A stretch of 64,000 bases of DNA, from contig NZ_CXPG01000012.1 of the NCBI RefSeq assembly GCF_001403735.1, forward strand, positions 248,001-312,000, in the 5' to 3' direction. The number at the start of each line of letters is the position of its first letter. The stretch's first letter is position 1. Shown here one piece after another: positions 1 to 11,687 of this stretch. The translations under genes were made by a program, and so were the position numbers. The stretch is from Jannaschia rubra. Its GTDB lineage: Bacteria > Pseudomonadota > Alphaproteobacteria > Rhodobacterales > Rhodobacteraceae. The notes beneath the pieces are model-generated. The model saw only the letters and a list, made by a program, of their open reading frames with translations. It was not told where the DNA came from and did no database searches.

Positions 1-1169
1 CGCGCGGCCAGTCCCTGAGGCGTGATCCAGGCGGTGCCCTCCTCCGGCCAGCCGTCGGGGCCGGAGGGGCGCAGCCAGGGCTGCCCCATGAGGGTGAGCG
101 GATCGGTCAGCCCTTCGCGCAGGGGGCGTATGCCGCGCGCCGCCTCCAGCTCCGACCCGGAGTCGGTTACGCGCAGCGCGGCCGCCATGAAGTCGAGCGG
201 CCGGCGCACCTTGCGAAGCTCGGGCGCCCAGGCGGCGGGATGGTCGAGCATCGCGCCATAGACTGCCGGAAGCGACCCGTCGGTGTCGAGCCAGGTGCCG
301 GTCATCGCCTCGATCAGGTCAGCAGGCGGGTCGTCGGCGATGAAGTGGCGCGCGATCTTGGCCGACAGGTGCCGGGCGGTCGCCGGATGCACGGCCAGGT
401 CCGACAGGACGGCGGCGATGTCGTGACGGTTGGGCGTCTCGTCGCCGTAAGTCTCGCCCAGCACGGTCTCGGCCCCCGGCTCCACCATGTTGCGGACCCA
501 GCGGAAGCGGCCGTCCCTCGTCACGCTCAGCCCGGTCAGGAGCTTGGCCAGCTCGCGTACGTCGGTCTGCGAATAGGGCGCGCCCGCGCCGAGCGTGTGA
601 AGCTCCAGTACCTCGCGGGCGAGGTTCTCGTTCAAGCCGCCGCCGCGACGGCCGCGCGGCGAATTGGGGCCGATGGATTTCTCCTGGTCGAGATAGGTCA
701 GCATCGCCGGATGCGTGACCGCTGCGAACAGCAGGTCGCCGAAGCGTCCCGCGACGTGGGGACGGATCGCCGCGTCGTGGTAGGCGGCGACGCTACGGCG
801 CAGGTATCCGCCGCCGTCGGCCACGGCGAAATGACCCGCCCAGAACCACGTCAGCCGTTCGCGCAGCCCGTCACGCGTGACAATGGCGCGCATCATCGTC
901 TGGCGCAGGTCCCGGTGATAGATGGTGTGGAGGCGGCGGTTGATCTTCTTGTATTCCTCGGCCGCGGCGGGGTCTTCGCGCCGCGCTCGGCGCAGGCGGC
1001 CGTGACGGCGGATCAGGTCCATCCGGGTGTTCCAGTCGGGCACCGGAAAACGCTCCGCCATCTCGTCGGGGCCGTCCAGACGCGCGAGCAGGTCGGCGGC
1101 GCCATCCGGCGGCGGAAGGTCGGGCGACAGGCCGGTGCCGAACCGGATCGCGGCGAGCGTCGGGATCAT
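1..1169 (-). CDS. DUF1800 family protein, partial (C-terminus outside window)
   Basis: The reading frame is open from an ATG at 1169 to the window edge (389 codons), so the gene is truncated only by the window. The translation carries the DUF1800 hallmark NENLAREVLELHTLG, preceded by an R/K-rich helical stretch with FWAGHFAV and followed by a Thr-Gly-Leu motif. The family is secreted or periplasmic, of unknown function, and usually sits upstream of a DUF1501 gene, which would lie beyond position 1. No signal peptide is evident at the chosen start (MIPTLAAIRFGTGL), which is common for roseobacterial members. A -10-like TATCTT lies 6 nt before the ATG, so the mRNA may be leaderless. Family assignment is confident; function is unknown. 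Confidence 0.85.
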   Translation of the reverse strand, partial: MIPTLAAIRFGTGLSPDLPPPDGAADLLARLDGPDEMAERFPVPDWNTRMDLIRRHGRLRRARREDPAAAEEYKKINRRLHTIYHRDLRQTMMRAIVTRDGLRERLTWFWAGHFAVADGGGYLRRSVAAYHDAAIRPHVAGRFGDLLFAAVTHPAMLTYLDQEKSIGPNSPRGRRGGGLNENLAREVLELHTLGAGAPYSQTDVRELAKLLTGLSVTRDGRFRWVRNMVEPGAETVLGETYGDETPNRHDIAAVLSDLAVHPATARHLSAKIARHFIADDPPADLIEAMTGTWLDTDGSLPAVYGAMLDHPAAWAPELRKVRRPLDFMAAALRVTDSGSELEAARGIRPLREGLTDPLTLMGQPWLRPSGPDGWPEEGTAWITPQGLAA

Positions 1170-1175
1170 CGCGTC

Positions 1176-1181
1176 AAGATA
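1176..1181 (-). promoter_or_regulatory. -10 box of a probable leaderless promoter for the DUF1800 gene
   Basis: On the minus strand TATCTT is followed by GACGCG and then the ATG at 1169, which places the expected transcription start at or within a base or two of the start codon. No Shine-Dalgarno sequence precedes the ATG. The -35 region is weak (TGTGCA at 17 nt). The same arrangement recurs at leuL, the SDR operon, ygfZ and the MBL gene at 51700. Confidence 0.4.
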
Positions 1182-1241
1182 GGGGCCCGCCCCCGGCTTG
1201 CACAGGGGACCGGCGGGGACGTGCCGATGCGAAGGTGCCGA

Positions 1242-3221
1242 TCAGTCCTTCGGAATGACGCGCAGTCCCAGTTCCATCAACTGGCCACTGACAGGCTCGG
1301 ACGGGGCGCCCATCATCAGGTCCTCGGCCCGCTGGTTCATGGGGAACAGGATGACCTCGCGAATGTTGGCTTCGTCCGCCAGCAGCATGACGATGCGGTC
1401 GATGCCCGCGGCACAGCCGCCGTGGGGCGGCGCGCCGTAGTGGAACGCCTTGACCATGCCGCCGAAGCGCTTGCGAACCTCCTCCTCGCCGTAGCCGGCA
1501 AGCTCGAACGCCCTGAACATGATCTCGGGGCGGTGGTTGCGGATGGCGCCCGAGATCAGCTCATAGCCGTTGCAGGCCAGGTCGTACTGATAGCCCAGCA
1601 CGTCGAGCGGGTCGCCCGACAGCGCCTCCAGCCCGCCCTGCGGCATCGAGAAGGGGTTGTGGCTGAAGTCGATCCTGCCGTCGTCGTCGCGCTCGTACAT
1701 CGGGAAATCGACGATCCAGGCGAAGGCGAAGCGGTCGGTTTCGGTCAGACCGAGTTCGTCGCCAATGACGGTGCGCGCACGGCCGGCGACGGCCTCGAAG
1801 TCCGACGCCTTGCCGCCAAGGAAGAACGCCGCATCGCCCATACCGAGGCCCAGTTGCTGACGGATGGCTTCGGTGCGCTCGGGCCCGATGTTCTTGGCGA
1901 GGGGGCCGGCGGCTTCGATATTTGTTCTGCCAAAGTACTCAGTTACTAGGCTATCTGCCTTCTTAAGATCAAAAGGATCCCCTGTCTGAATAAGATCAAA
2001 AATTTCTTTTGCATCCCTGAGAAAGTCCTCATCGAAAGTCTTTTTTATCCATTCTAGATCAGACGCATCTGCTTCCTTAGCTTTGATCCACTGTTTCAGT
2101 ATCGGAAAAAGCTCTTTGTCATAGTAAAAGTTCTGAACTTCCCGCCAGAAGATATACCCCATCCCCGGCAGCCCCTGCTCTTGCGCGAACTTGTTCATCC
2201 GATCGCAGAACTTGCGCGATCCACCTGTGGGCGCGGGAATGGCGCGGATCTCGGTGCCTTCCTTTTCCAGAAGCGACGCGAAGATGGCGAAGCCGGAGCC
2301 GCGGAAGTGGTCGGACACGTCCTGCATCTCGATCGGATTGCGAAGGTCGGGCTTGTCGGTGCCGTATTTCAGCGCCGCGTCGCGGTAGGAGATGAGGGGC
2401 CAGTCGGTATCTACCTTGCGGCCGCCGCCGAACTCCTCGAACAGGCCCTGGATGACGGGCTGGATGGTGTCGAACACGTCCTGCTGCGTGACGAAACTCA
2501 TCTCCATGTCGAGCTGGTAGAAGTCGGTGGGGCTGCGGTCGGCGCGCGGATCCTCGTCGCGGAAGCAGGGCGCGATCTGGAAATACTTGTCGAAGCCCGA
2601 GACCATCAGAAGCTGCTTGAACTGCTGGGGCGCCTGCGGAAGCGCATAGACCTTGCCGGGATGCAGGCGCGACGGCACGATGAAGTCGCGCGCGCCCTCC
2701 GGCGACGACGCGGTGATGATGGGCGTCTGGAACTCGTTGAAGCCCTTGTCCCACATCCGCTGGCGGATCGAACGCACGACGTCGGACCGCAGGATCATGT
2801 TGCGCTGCATCGCTTCGCGCCGCAGGTCGAGGAAGCGGTAGCGCAGGCGCGTTTCCTCAGGGTATTCCTGATCTCCGAAGACCATCAGCGGCAGCTCGTC
2901 CGCTGGGCCCAGCACCTCCATGTCGCGCACGAAGACCTCGATCTCGCCGGTGGGGATCTTCGGGTTCACCAGGCTTTCGTCGCGCGCCTTGACCGTGCCG
3001 TCGATGCGGATGCACCATTCGGAGCGGACCTTCTCCATCTGTGCGAACACCGGGCTGTCGGGATCGCAGAGCACCTGCGTCATGCCGTAGTGGTCGCGCA
3101 GATCCACGAACAGGATGCCGCCATGGTCGCGAATGCGGTGGACCCAGCCCGCCAGGCGGACCGTCTCGCCCACGTTCTCGCGGGTGAGGTCGGCGCAGGT
3201 GTGGGTGCGATAGGGGTGCAT
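1242..3221 (-). CDS. aspS: Aspartyl-tRNA synthetase with an in-frame insertion
   Basis: Class II aminoacyl-tRNA synthetase charging tRNA-Asp, 659 aa. The N-terminal OB-fold anticodon-binding domain (about 1-105, with [11 protein letters not shown]) is followed by the catalytic core with motif 2 ([10 protein letters not shown], near residue 220), the bacterial GAD insertion domain, and motif 3 ([11 protein letters not shown], near 600). The start at 3221 ([12 protein letters not shown]) is chosen because it matches family N-termini and has GGAGAG upstream; the open frame extends 53 codons further without family similarity. As I recall the family, alphaproteobacterial AspRS is close to 590 aa, so this protein is about 68 residues too long. 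The surplus lies between W359 and E436 and is AT-rich, unlike the rest of the gene (see separate entry). Whether the enzyme also charges tRNA-Asn cannot be judged. Confidence 0.97.
   Translation of the reverse strand: MHPYRTHTCADLTRENVGETVRLAGWVHRIRDHGGILFVDLRDHYGMTQVLCDPDSPVFAQMEKVRSEWCIRIDGTVKARDESLVNPKIPTGEIEVFVRDMEVLGPADELPLMVFGDQEYPEETRLRYRFLDLRREAMQRNMILRSDVVRSIRQRMWDKGFNEFQTPIITASSPEGARDFIVPSRLHPGKVYALPQAPQQFKQLLMVSGFDKYFQIAPCFRDEDPRADRSPTDFYQLDMEMSFVTQQDVFDTIQPVIQGLFEEFGGGRKVDTDWPLISYRDAALKYGTDKPDLRNPIEMQDVSDHFRGSGFAIFASLLEKEGTEIRAIPAPTGGSRKFCDRMNKFAQEQGLPGMGYIFWREVQNFYYDKELFPILKQWIKAKEADASDLEWIKKTFDEDFLRDAKEIFDLIQTGDPFDLKKADSLVTEYFGRTNIEAAGPLAKNIGPERTEAIRQQLGLGMGDAAFFLGGKASDFEAVAGRARTVIGDELGLTETDRFAFAWIVDFPMYERDDDGRIDFSHNPFSMPQGGLEALSGDPLDVLGYQYDLACNGYELISGAIRNHRPEIMFRAFELAGYGEEEVRKRFGGMVKAFHYGAPPHGGCAAGIDRIVMLLADEANIREVILFPMNQRAEDLMMGAPSEPVSGQLMELGLRVIPKD
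1917..2144 (-). other. AT-rich in-frame insertion within aspS (GAD domain)
   Basis: Base composition falls abruptly to roughly 40% G+C over about 210 nt inside a gene of about 65%. It returns sharply at both ends (GGCCGGCGGCTTC on one side, GCCAGAAGATATACCCC on the other). The segment encodes residues about 360-435, between GYIFW and EAAGPLAKN, two blocks normally joined by a short linker in related AspRS. Codons are AT-ending and unlike the host (AGA, ACA, AAT, CTA, GTA, TTT). The peptide looks helical and charged (for example [36 protein letters not shown]). The reading frame is intact. TAAGATCAAAA occurs twice (1964-1974 and 1991-2001). No transposase, intein motif or long palindrome is present. 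It is interpreted as a recently acquired protein segment. Confidence 0.75.
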
Positions 3222-3260
3222 GGGAAGTCTCTCCGGGTGCGGCATGTCAGGCGTCGGCCC

Positions 3261-3289
3261 GATCAACACGCCCCCCCGGCGGCTGTCAA
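3261..3289 (-). promoter_or_regulatory. Candidate sigma-70 promoter of aspS
   Basis: On the minus strand a consensus TTGACA (3289-3284) is separated by 17 nt from TTGATC (3266-3261). The predicted start would leave a leader of about 30 nt ending in GGAGAG ahead of the aspS ATG at 3221. The -10 match is poor, so this is a candidate only. Confidence 0.35.
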
Positions 3290-3433
3290 CCGTGGACGGG
3301 CCGGGAACCGCCGGCACCGCAGGCGGTTTGACCCGTTCGATAGGGAATTCCGTTCCTGTCGGGCGACCGGGGGTTGCCATGGACGCCGCCGGCCCGTTTC
3401 CTGTGACCCGACAGGCGAAAGGGGGGTGAAGCC

Positions 3434-4684
3434 ATGTGGCAAGCGATCGTCCTGAAGATGCTGGGGCGCGTGGTGCGGAAGGGGCGGTTGACCGCGATCA
3501 TGCCCGACGGATCCCGCCACGTTTTCGGCGAGGGGGGGGACCCTGTCGTCACCGTCCGCCTAAGCGATGCGGAGCATCTGCGCGGGCTCGTCCGCGACCC
3601 GGAGCTTGCCCTGGGCGAGTCCTATATGGATGGGTCGCTGACCATCGAGGAAGGCGACCTGCGTCAGTTGCTGACGCTGTTCGCCGTGAACGGCGGGCGG
3701 GGCGTCATGCCGCCGATGATCGCCGCCGGATACCGCGCGCGGTTCCTGGCCCGCCGGTGGGTGCAGGCGAACGACCCGCGCAAGGCGCGCCGCAACGTCG
3801 CGCATCACTACGATCTGGGCGACGCGTTCTACGACCTGTTCCTGGACGAGGACCGGCAGTATTCCTGCGCCTATTTCCCCGACCCCGACATGACGCTGGA
3901 GGAGGCGCAGGCCGCCAAGAAGGCGCATATCGCCCGCAAGCTGTGCATCGAGCCCGGGATGCGCGTGCTGGATATCGGCTGCGGCTGGGGCGGCATGGCG
4001 CTGACGCTGGCGCGCGATTTCGATGCGCGGGTGACGGGCGTGACCCTGTCGGAGAACCAGCACCGCAAGGCCACGCAGCGCGCGCGGGAGGCGGGGCTGT
4101 CGGACCGCATCGAAATCAGGTTGCAGGACTACCGCGACCTGACGGGCCCCTTCGACCGCATCGTGTCCGTGGGGATGCTGGAGCATGTGGGCCAGCCGCA
4201 ATATGTCACCTATTTCGACAAGGTGGCCGACCTTCTGTCCGACGACGGGGTGGCGCTGATCCATACCATCGGGCGCTGTGCGCCGCCGTCGACCACCTCG
4301 AGCTGGCTCGCGAAGTACATCTTTCCGGGCGGATACACACCGTCGCTGTCGGAGCTGCTGACGCCGATCGAGCGGACGGACCTGTGGCAGGCCGACATCG
4401 AGGTCTGGCGCGGACATTACGCCGAAACGCTGCGCCGCTGGCAGGAGCGGTTCGAGGCGAACGTCGACGAGGTGCGCGCCATGTACGACGACCGGTTCAT
4501 CCGCATGTGGCGGTATTACCTGGTCGCGGCCGAGGTGGGCTTCGACGCGAACCGGCACGTCGTCTACCAGATGCAGCTTTCCAAGCGCAGAGAGACCGTG
4601 CCCAATTCGCGCGACTACCTGTATTCCAAAACGCCCGAAGCAGCGCCGGCGGCCGAACCGGCAACCGGCGTCGCGGCCCAGTGA
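3434..4684 (+). CDS. Cyclopropane-fatty-acyl-phospholipid synthase family methyltransferase
   Basis: A 416-aa SAM-dependent methyltransferase that would modify unsaturated acyl chains of membrane phospholipids, acting at the inner membrane face. The N-terminal domain ([16 protein letters not shown]) is typical of the CFA family. Then come the AHHYDLGD and YSCAYF motifs, the SAM-binding [12 protein letters not shown] (about residues 178-189) and GMLEHVG. The start is supported by a purine-rich AAAGGGGGG ribosome-binding site. The gene is divergent from aspS and stands alone. Members of this family do not all make cyclopropanes (other lipid methylations are known), so the exact product is left open. 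Confidence 0.88.
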   Translation: MWQAIVLKMLGRVVRKGRLTAIMPDGSRHVFGEGGDPVVTVRLSDAEHLRGLVRDPELALGESYMDGSLTIEEGDLRQLLTLFAVNGGRGVMPPMIAAGYRARFLARRWVQANDPRKARRNVAHHYDLGDAFYDLFLDEDRQYSCAYFPDPDMTLEEAQAAKKAHIARKLCIEPGMRVLDIGCGWGGMALTLARDFDARVTGVTLSENQHRKATQRAREAGLSDRIEIRLQDYRDLTGPFDRIVSVGMLEHVGQPQYVTYFDKVADLLSDDGVALIHTIGRCAPPSTTSSWLAKYIFPGGYTPSLSELLTPIERTDLWQADIEVWRGHYAETLRRWQERFEANVDEVRAMYDDRFIRMWRYYLVAAEVGFDANRHVVYQMQLSKRRETVPNSRDYLYSKTPEAAPAAEPATGVAAQ

Positions 4685-4791
4685 CGTCCCTGCCCTGACG
4701 CAGGCGCGGTGCGGAACCCGCCGCCGCGCCCTTGCCCTCCCCTCCGCCGCCCCCTAAACCCCGGCGAGTTTGCCAGACAGCGGAGGCTTCG

Positions 4792-8112
<3,321 letters not shown>

Positions 8113-8182
8113 GGCAAACCGTTTGTTGCTGCGAAACGAAGGACCTGTTGGTGAATCGCCCCTAATCTCCCTCGACCCGATC

Positions 8183-8204
8183 GACGTAAGGTTTCCCCTA
8201 CGTC
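8183..8204 (+). repeat. Inverted repeat upstream of the BMP-family gene
   Basis: GACGTA (8183-8188) and TACGTC (8199-8204) flank AAGGTTTCCCC-type sequence that can extend the pairing (GG/CC around a TTTC loop). The element ends 8 nt before the GGGAGG ribosome-binding site of the gene at 8225. It could be a protein-binding operator or an RNA hairpin influencing translation. No known regulator is recognised. Confidence 0.45.
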
Positions 8205-8224
8205 ACTACAGGGAGGATGCGACG

Positions 8225-9238
8225 ATGCAGTCAGATGAACCGATTACGCGCCGGACGGCGTTTCTGGCAACCGCGGCTTTGGCCATGACCATGGGTTCGG
8301 CAGCGGTCGCCCAAGGGAACGACGCGCTGTCGGTGGCGATGCTCATTCCCGGTCAGATCGACGACAACGGGTTCATGGAAGCCGGCTATGACGGCCTGAT
8401 GGCCATCGAGCGGGAACTGGGCGCCACGACCGCCTATATCGACGGGGTGAAGCCGAAGCCCGAGCTTCTGATGGAAGCATTGCGAACATTGGCCGCCGAA
8501 GGCCCGGACCTCGTGATTGCGCATGGCGGACAGAACAACGAGGCGGCGCAGACCGTCGCGCCGGAGTTTCCAGCTGTGAAGTTCGTCGTGGTCCAGGGCG
8601 ACGTGACCGGCGCCAACCTGTCGAGCTATGACATCCTGCAAGAGGAGAGCGCGTGGCTGGCGGGGGCCGCCGCAGGGCTGATGACGGAAACGGACGTCGT
8701 GGGACACATTTCCGGCATCCGCGTCACGCCCGGCTTGAAGGGGCGGGGCGGGTTCTACAACGGGCTGATGCACACCAATCCGGAGGCGACGTTCCTGACG
8801 ATCTTCGCGGGCGATCAGGACGACAACGACCTGTCGTACAGGGTGGCGAACGAGGAAATCGACGGCGGTGCCGACATCATCTTCACCATGCTGAACGCCG
8901 GGCGCACGGGAGCCATCAACGCCATGCGCGAAAAGGGCGTGCGGCAGATCGGCAACGTGGGAGACTGGACGCAGGAGGAGCCGGAGGTGTTCGTCGCATC
9001 CGCCATCGCGGATGTGAGCCAGGCCGGCCTGATGGCCGCACGGGATGTAGCGGAGGGAGGGTGGAAGCCGGATACCATCGTCAGGATCGGCCTTTCCAAT
9101 CCCGAGGCCGTCTCGCTCAGCCTTGCGCCGGATGTTCCCGATGACGTGAGAGCCGAAGTGGACCGTCTGCGCGACGAGATCGTCGCCGGAAACATCGAGG
9201 TCTCGACCGACTATGAGGGCGCCGAACTGACGCCGTGA
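8225..9238 (+). CDS. BMP family substrate-binding protein (orphan)
   Basis: A 337-aa periplasmic binding protein of the BMP/PnrA family (nucleoside- or purine-type ligands are known for members). An N-terminal signal peptide (TRRTAFLATAALAM ... AVAQ, possibly Tat-like through RR, with an AxA-type cleavage near residue 29) precedes a mature domain with family features: AMLIPGQIDDNGFMEAGYDG, DLVIAHGGQNNEAAQ, and the GFYNGL/ADIIFTMLNAG core. The start has GGGAGG 8 nt upstream. No permease or ATPase gene lies nearby, so it must share a transporter encoded elsewhere, feed a sensor, or work outside transport. The ligand cannot be predicted. Confidence 0.82.
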   Translation: MQSDEPITRRTAFLATAALAMTMGSAAVAQGNDALSVAMLIPGQIDDNGFMEAGYDGLMAIERELGATTAYIDGVKPKPELLMEALRTLAAEGPDLVIAHGGQNNEAAQTVAPEFPAVKFVVVQGDVTGANLSSYDILQEESAWLAGAAAGLMTETDVVGHISGIRVTPGLKGRGGFYNGLMHTNPEATFLTIFAGDQDDNDLSYRVANEEIDGGADIIFTMLNAGRTGAINAMREKGVRQIGNVGDWTQEEPEVFVASAIADVSQAGLMAARDVAEGGWKPDTIVRIGLSNPEAVSLSLAPDVPDDVRAEVDRLRDEIVAGNIEVSTDYEGAELTP

Positions 9239-9483
9239 GGAAAGGGCGTTTGCGAGCATCCGGTGCTGTGTCCGGATGCCCGCCGTCCATCGCATCCGGA
9301 GCGTGCCACCCCCAATCGCGCCTCGCTGCCGTCCCGCGACCGTCGGATTGGCGCGATCATCTGCTGTCCAGCCGCTGATTTTGCGCTGAATCCGGCCGAG
9401 TTTCGGCCTCGGGTGGGTCAGGATGCAACGATTCCGGCATCTGGCGTGTTTGCAGGCATAACTTCACAGACGAGGAACGCGCC
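9239..9483. other. Intergenic region with a 9256-9279 hairpin and a third repeat copy
   Basis: This gap of 245 nt holds no convincing gene. GCATCCGG (9256-9263) and CCGGATGC (9272-9279) form an 8-bp stem with an 8-nt loop just after the BMP gene. There is no following T-run, so it is a doubtful terminator. A third copy of GCATCCGG occurs at 9292-9299. The rest probably contains the promoter of the gene at 9484, but no clear -35/-10 pair was found. Confidence 0.4.
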
Positions 9484-9957
9484 ATGCATCGCAACGTCAC
9501 AGCAATCTACCGAACCCACGCCGTCGCGGATCAGGTCCGACGAGAGCTGACCGAAGCCGGTCTCTTGGGTACTCACGTCAAGGTCGTGCCCGACCGCGAC
9601 GATGCTCTGGCCGCCGGAACCCATAGGGACGAGGCATCCTATCGCACCGACCTCGACCATCTTGGCCTGCCCGAGGATGACCAGCACACCTACGAACAGG
9701 CCGTCCGTCGCGGTGACTACATTGTGTCGGCGCGGGTCGACGACGATGACGACACCAGCAACCTTGACCGCGTGAAGGAGATCATGCGCCACCCCGAAGC
9801 GCAGTCGTTCGATACGCTCAACGATGAATTCGTCGATACTCCGCGCAGCCGCCACATGGCCGAAACCAACGTGGTGCGCGGCCGCCGGGACACCGAATAC
9901 GACTACGGCGACGAGTCTGTGCGCGGCTATCGCTATGACAAGCCCTACAACCCTTAA
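9484..9957 (+). CDS. Stress-protein-like hypothetical protein (YflT/YsnF N-domain type)
   Basis: A 157-aa acidic soluble protein with a GAGGA ribosome-binding site. The N-terminal half reads like the general-stress-protein 17M/YsnF-type domain: an opening beta strand followed by a helix (TAIYRTHAVADQVRRELTEAG), then YEQAVRRGDYIVSARVDDDDD, the position where that family has a conserved Arg-Gly-Asp/Gly strand. The C-terminal part (about 115-157) is charged and Tyr-rich, ending in RGYRYDKPYNP, and looks disordered. There is no signal peptide or membrane segment. The family link is by eye and weak. The neighbour at 10079 is also a small unassigned protein, and both may belong to a stress response. 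Confidence 0.6.
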   Translation: MHRNVTAIYRTHAVADQVRRELTEAGLLGTHVKVVPDRDDALAAGTHRDEASYRTDLDHLGLPEDDQHTYEQAVRRGDYIVSARVDDDDDTSNLDRVKEIMRHPEAQSFDTLNDEFVDTPRSRHMAETNVVRGRRDTEYDYGDESVRGYRYDKPYNP

Positions 9958-10078
9958 ACCGCGTCAGGATTACGCCTGACCTCCAACCGGGGCGATAGCG
10001 TCCCATCGACCCCCAAGGGCGGAGTTCACGCCTCGGCATATCCGTCCCGACCGGAAATCATTTCAAGGAGCAACCTTC

Positions 10079-10426
10079 ATGGCCCAGAACGACCCCAAGT
10101 ATCGCGACCCCAAGGTCACCACGACCTCCACCGCCGGCGGGGGGTCTTCCTCCTGGCTCAAATGGCTTTTGATCGCAATCGCCGTCATCGTCGTGCTCTG
10201 GCTGCTGTTCACGTTTTTCCTGAACACTGACGAAGTCGAGACCGAGGTACCCGCCGAGCCGGCGGCAGTCGTCGTCGAGGATCCCGTGGTCGAGGACCCC
10301 GTGGTCGTCGAGGACCCCGCCGTCGTCGTCGACGAAGACGTGGAAACGGGGACCGTCCCGCTCGTCGAGGAACCGCTCCTGGACGAAGAAGATGCCACCG
10401 TCGTTCCCGTCACGCCGACCGAATGA
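10079..10426 (+). CDS. Small single-pass membrane protein with acidic Val-Glu-Asp-Pro tail
   Basis: A 115-aa protein with AAGGAG upstream of its ATG. A short polar N-terminus (about 1-30) is followed by one membrane segment (LKWLLIAIAVIVVLWLLF, about 31-50). The outer tail is dominated by repeats of (V)VEDPVV and VVDED. At DNA level the tail is a direct-repeat tract of GTCGAGGACCCCGTGGTC units, prone to slippage. No family is recognised. The membrane anchor plus acidic low-complexity tail suggests an envelope role, with the tail probably in the periplasm. A strong terminator follows, closing the 8.2-10.5 kb group. Confidence 0.65.
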   Translation: MAQNDPKYRDPKVTTTSTAGGGSSSWLKWLLIAIAVIVVLWLLFTFFLNTDEVETEVPAEPAAVVVEDPVVEDPVVVEDPAVVVDEDVETGTVPLVEEPLLDEEDATVVPVTPTE

Positions 10427-10469
10427 CCGGCCTTCGCCGTCGCACTGGCGGCTGACATGGACGCCGATG

Positions 10470-10502
10470 CCGGACCCTGCCTTGACGGCAGGGTCCGGTT
10501 TC
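10470..10502 (+). terminator. Strong hairpin terminator after the 10079 gene
   Basis: CCGGACCCTGCC (10470-10481) pairs perfectly with GGCAGGGTCCGG (10487-10498) around a TTGAC loop and is followed by TTTCCGTT. The 12-bp GC-rich stem with a short T-run fits an intrinsic terminator. Confidence 0.8.
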
Positions 10503-10580
10503 CGTTCGTCCTGACATTGCGCGTCGCTCTTGACCTCGACTTTTGTCGCGTCCATCCCCGACGGTAATGGGGAGAGCCGC

Positions 10581-11678
10581 ATGAACAACGTCGCCGTCAC
10601 CGGATCGGGCGTCTTCACGCCCCGCCAGGTCATAACCAATGACGAGCTGGTCGCGGCATTCAACGCCTATGCGGACCGGCGCAACGCCGAAGGCGCCGAC
10701 CCTTCGATCCCCCATTCCAGCTCCGAATTCATACGCTCCGCCAGCGGGATCGAGCAGCGGTTCGTCCTCGACAAGTCCGGCGTGCTGGATCCGGACCGCA
10801 TGTATCCGCGCCTGCCCGCCCGCCCCGACGACGCGCCGTCGCAGATGGCCGAGATGGGGGTTGCGGCGGCCACCGATGCTCTGGCGCAGGCAGGAGTTGA
10901 CGCGGGCGCCGTCGACGCGGTGATCTGCGCCGCCTCGAACCACGAACGCGCCTATCCCGCCATCGCCATCGAGATACAGGAGCTTCTGGGCACCGGCGGC
11001 TTCGGCTTCGACATGAACGTGGCCTGTTCGTCGGCGACCTTCGGCATCCAGGCGGCCGCCGACATGATCCGTGCGGGGTCGATCGACCGCGCGCTGGTCG
11101 TGAACCCCGAGATCTGCTCGGCGCATCTCGAATGGCGCGACCGGGACTGCCACTTCATCTTCGGCGACGTCTGCACCGCTCTGGTGCTGGAGCGGGAGGA
11201 TTTGTCCCGGGGCGACCGCTTCGTGATCGAAAGCACCCGCTGCGCGACGCAGTTTTCCAACAATATCCGCAACAACGACGGCTTCCTGCGCCGCACGCGC
11301 GATGCCATGGACGACCGCCGCGACATGCAGTTCATGCAGAACGGCCGCAAGGTGTTCAAGGAGGTCCTGCCGATGGTCGCGTCGCATATCGCGGACCATA
11401 TGGCAGCCGAGGGGTGGCAGGCGGACGACTTGAAGCGGATGTGGCTGCACCAGGCGAACAAGTCGATGAACGACTTCATCGGGCGCAAGGTGCTGGGCCG
11501 GGTGCCGACGCCCGAGGAACAGCCGAATATCCTGCAGGATTACGCCAACACATCGTCGGCCGGGTCGATCATCGCCTTCGCGCAGCACTCGGCCGACCTG
11601 CAGCCCGGCGACCGGGGGCTGATCTGCTCCTTCGGTGCCGGCTATTCCGTGGGGTCCGTCCTTCTGAAGCGGGTCTGA
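10581..11678 (+). CDS. 3-oxoacyl-ACP synthase III-like condensing enzyme
   Basis: A 365-aa thiolase-fold KAS III (FabH-like) enzyme, expected to condense an acyl starter with malonyl-ACP. The catalytic triad is visible: Cys149 in NVACSSATF, His290 in LHQANKSM and Asn323 in YANTSSAG. The C-terminal GAGYSVGSVLLKR is typical of the family. The start at 10581 has GGGGAGA upstream; the open frame upstream is unsupported. It is longer than E. coli FabH (about 317 aa) because of an extended N-terminal region (FNAYADRRNAEGADPSIPHS). It is probably an auxiliary KAS III rather than the plsX-linked FabH, because it lies next to tdk, 9 nt downstream. Confidence 0.85.
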   Translation: MNNVAVTGSGVFTPRQVITNDELVAAFNAYADRRNAEGADPSIPHSSSEFIRSASGIEQRFVLDKSGVLDPDRMYPRLPARPDDAPSQMAEMGVAAATDALAQAGVDAGAVDAVICAASNHERAYPAIAIEIQELLGTGGFGFDMNVACSSATFGIQAAADMIRAGSIDRALVVNPEICSAHLEWRDRDCHFIFGDVCTALVLEREDLSRGDRFVIESTRCATQFSNNIRNNDGFLRRTRDAMDDRRDMQFMQNGRKVFKEVLPMVASHIADHMAAEGWQADDLKRMWLHQANKSMNDFIGRKVLGRVPTPEEQPNILQDYANTSSAGSIIAFAQHSADLQPGDRGLICSFGAGYSVGSVLLKRV

Positions 11679-11687
11679 GGGCGCGCC

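Noticed and set aside
1924-2135. Target-site duplication GTTCTG at both ends of the aspS insertion
   Set aside because: A 6-nt match 206 nt apart, not in register with the codon frame, is expected by chance and was not used as evidence for transposition.
1917-2144. Intein or group II/transposon insertion in aspS
   Set aside because: Only about 70 codons; no splicing-block residues (Cys/Ser start, His-Asn end), no terminal inverted repeats and no transposase. The frame is kept, so a protein-segment insertion fits better.
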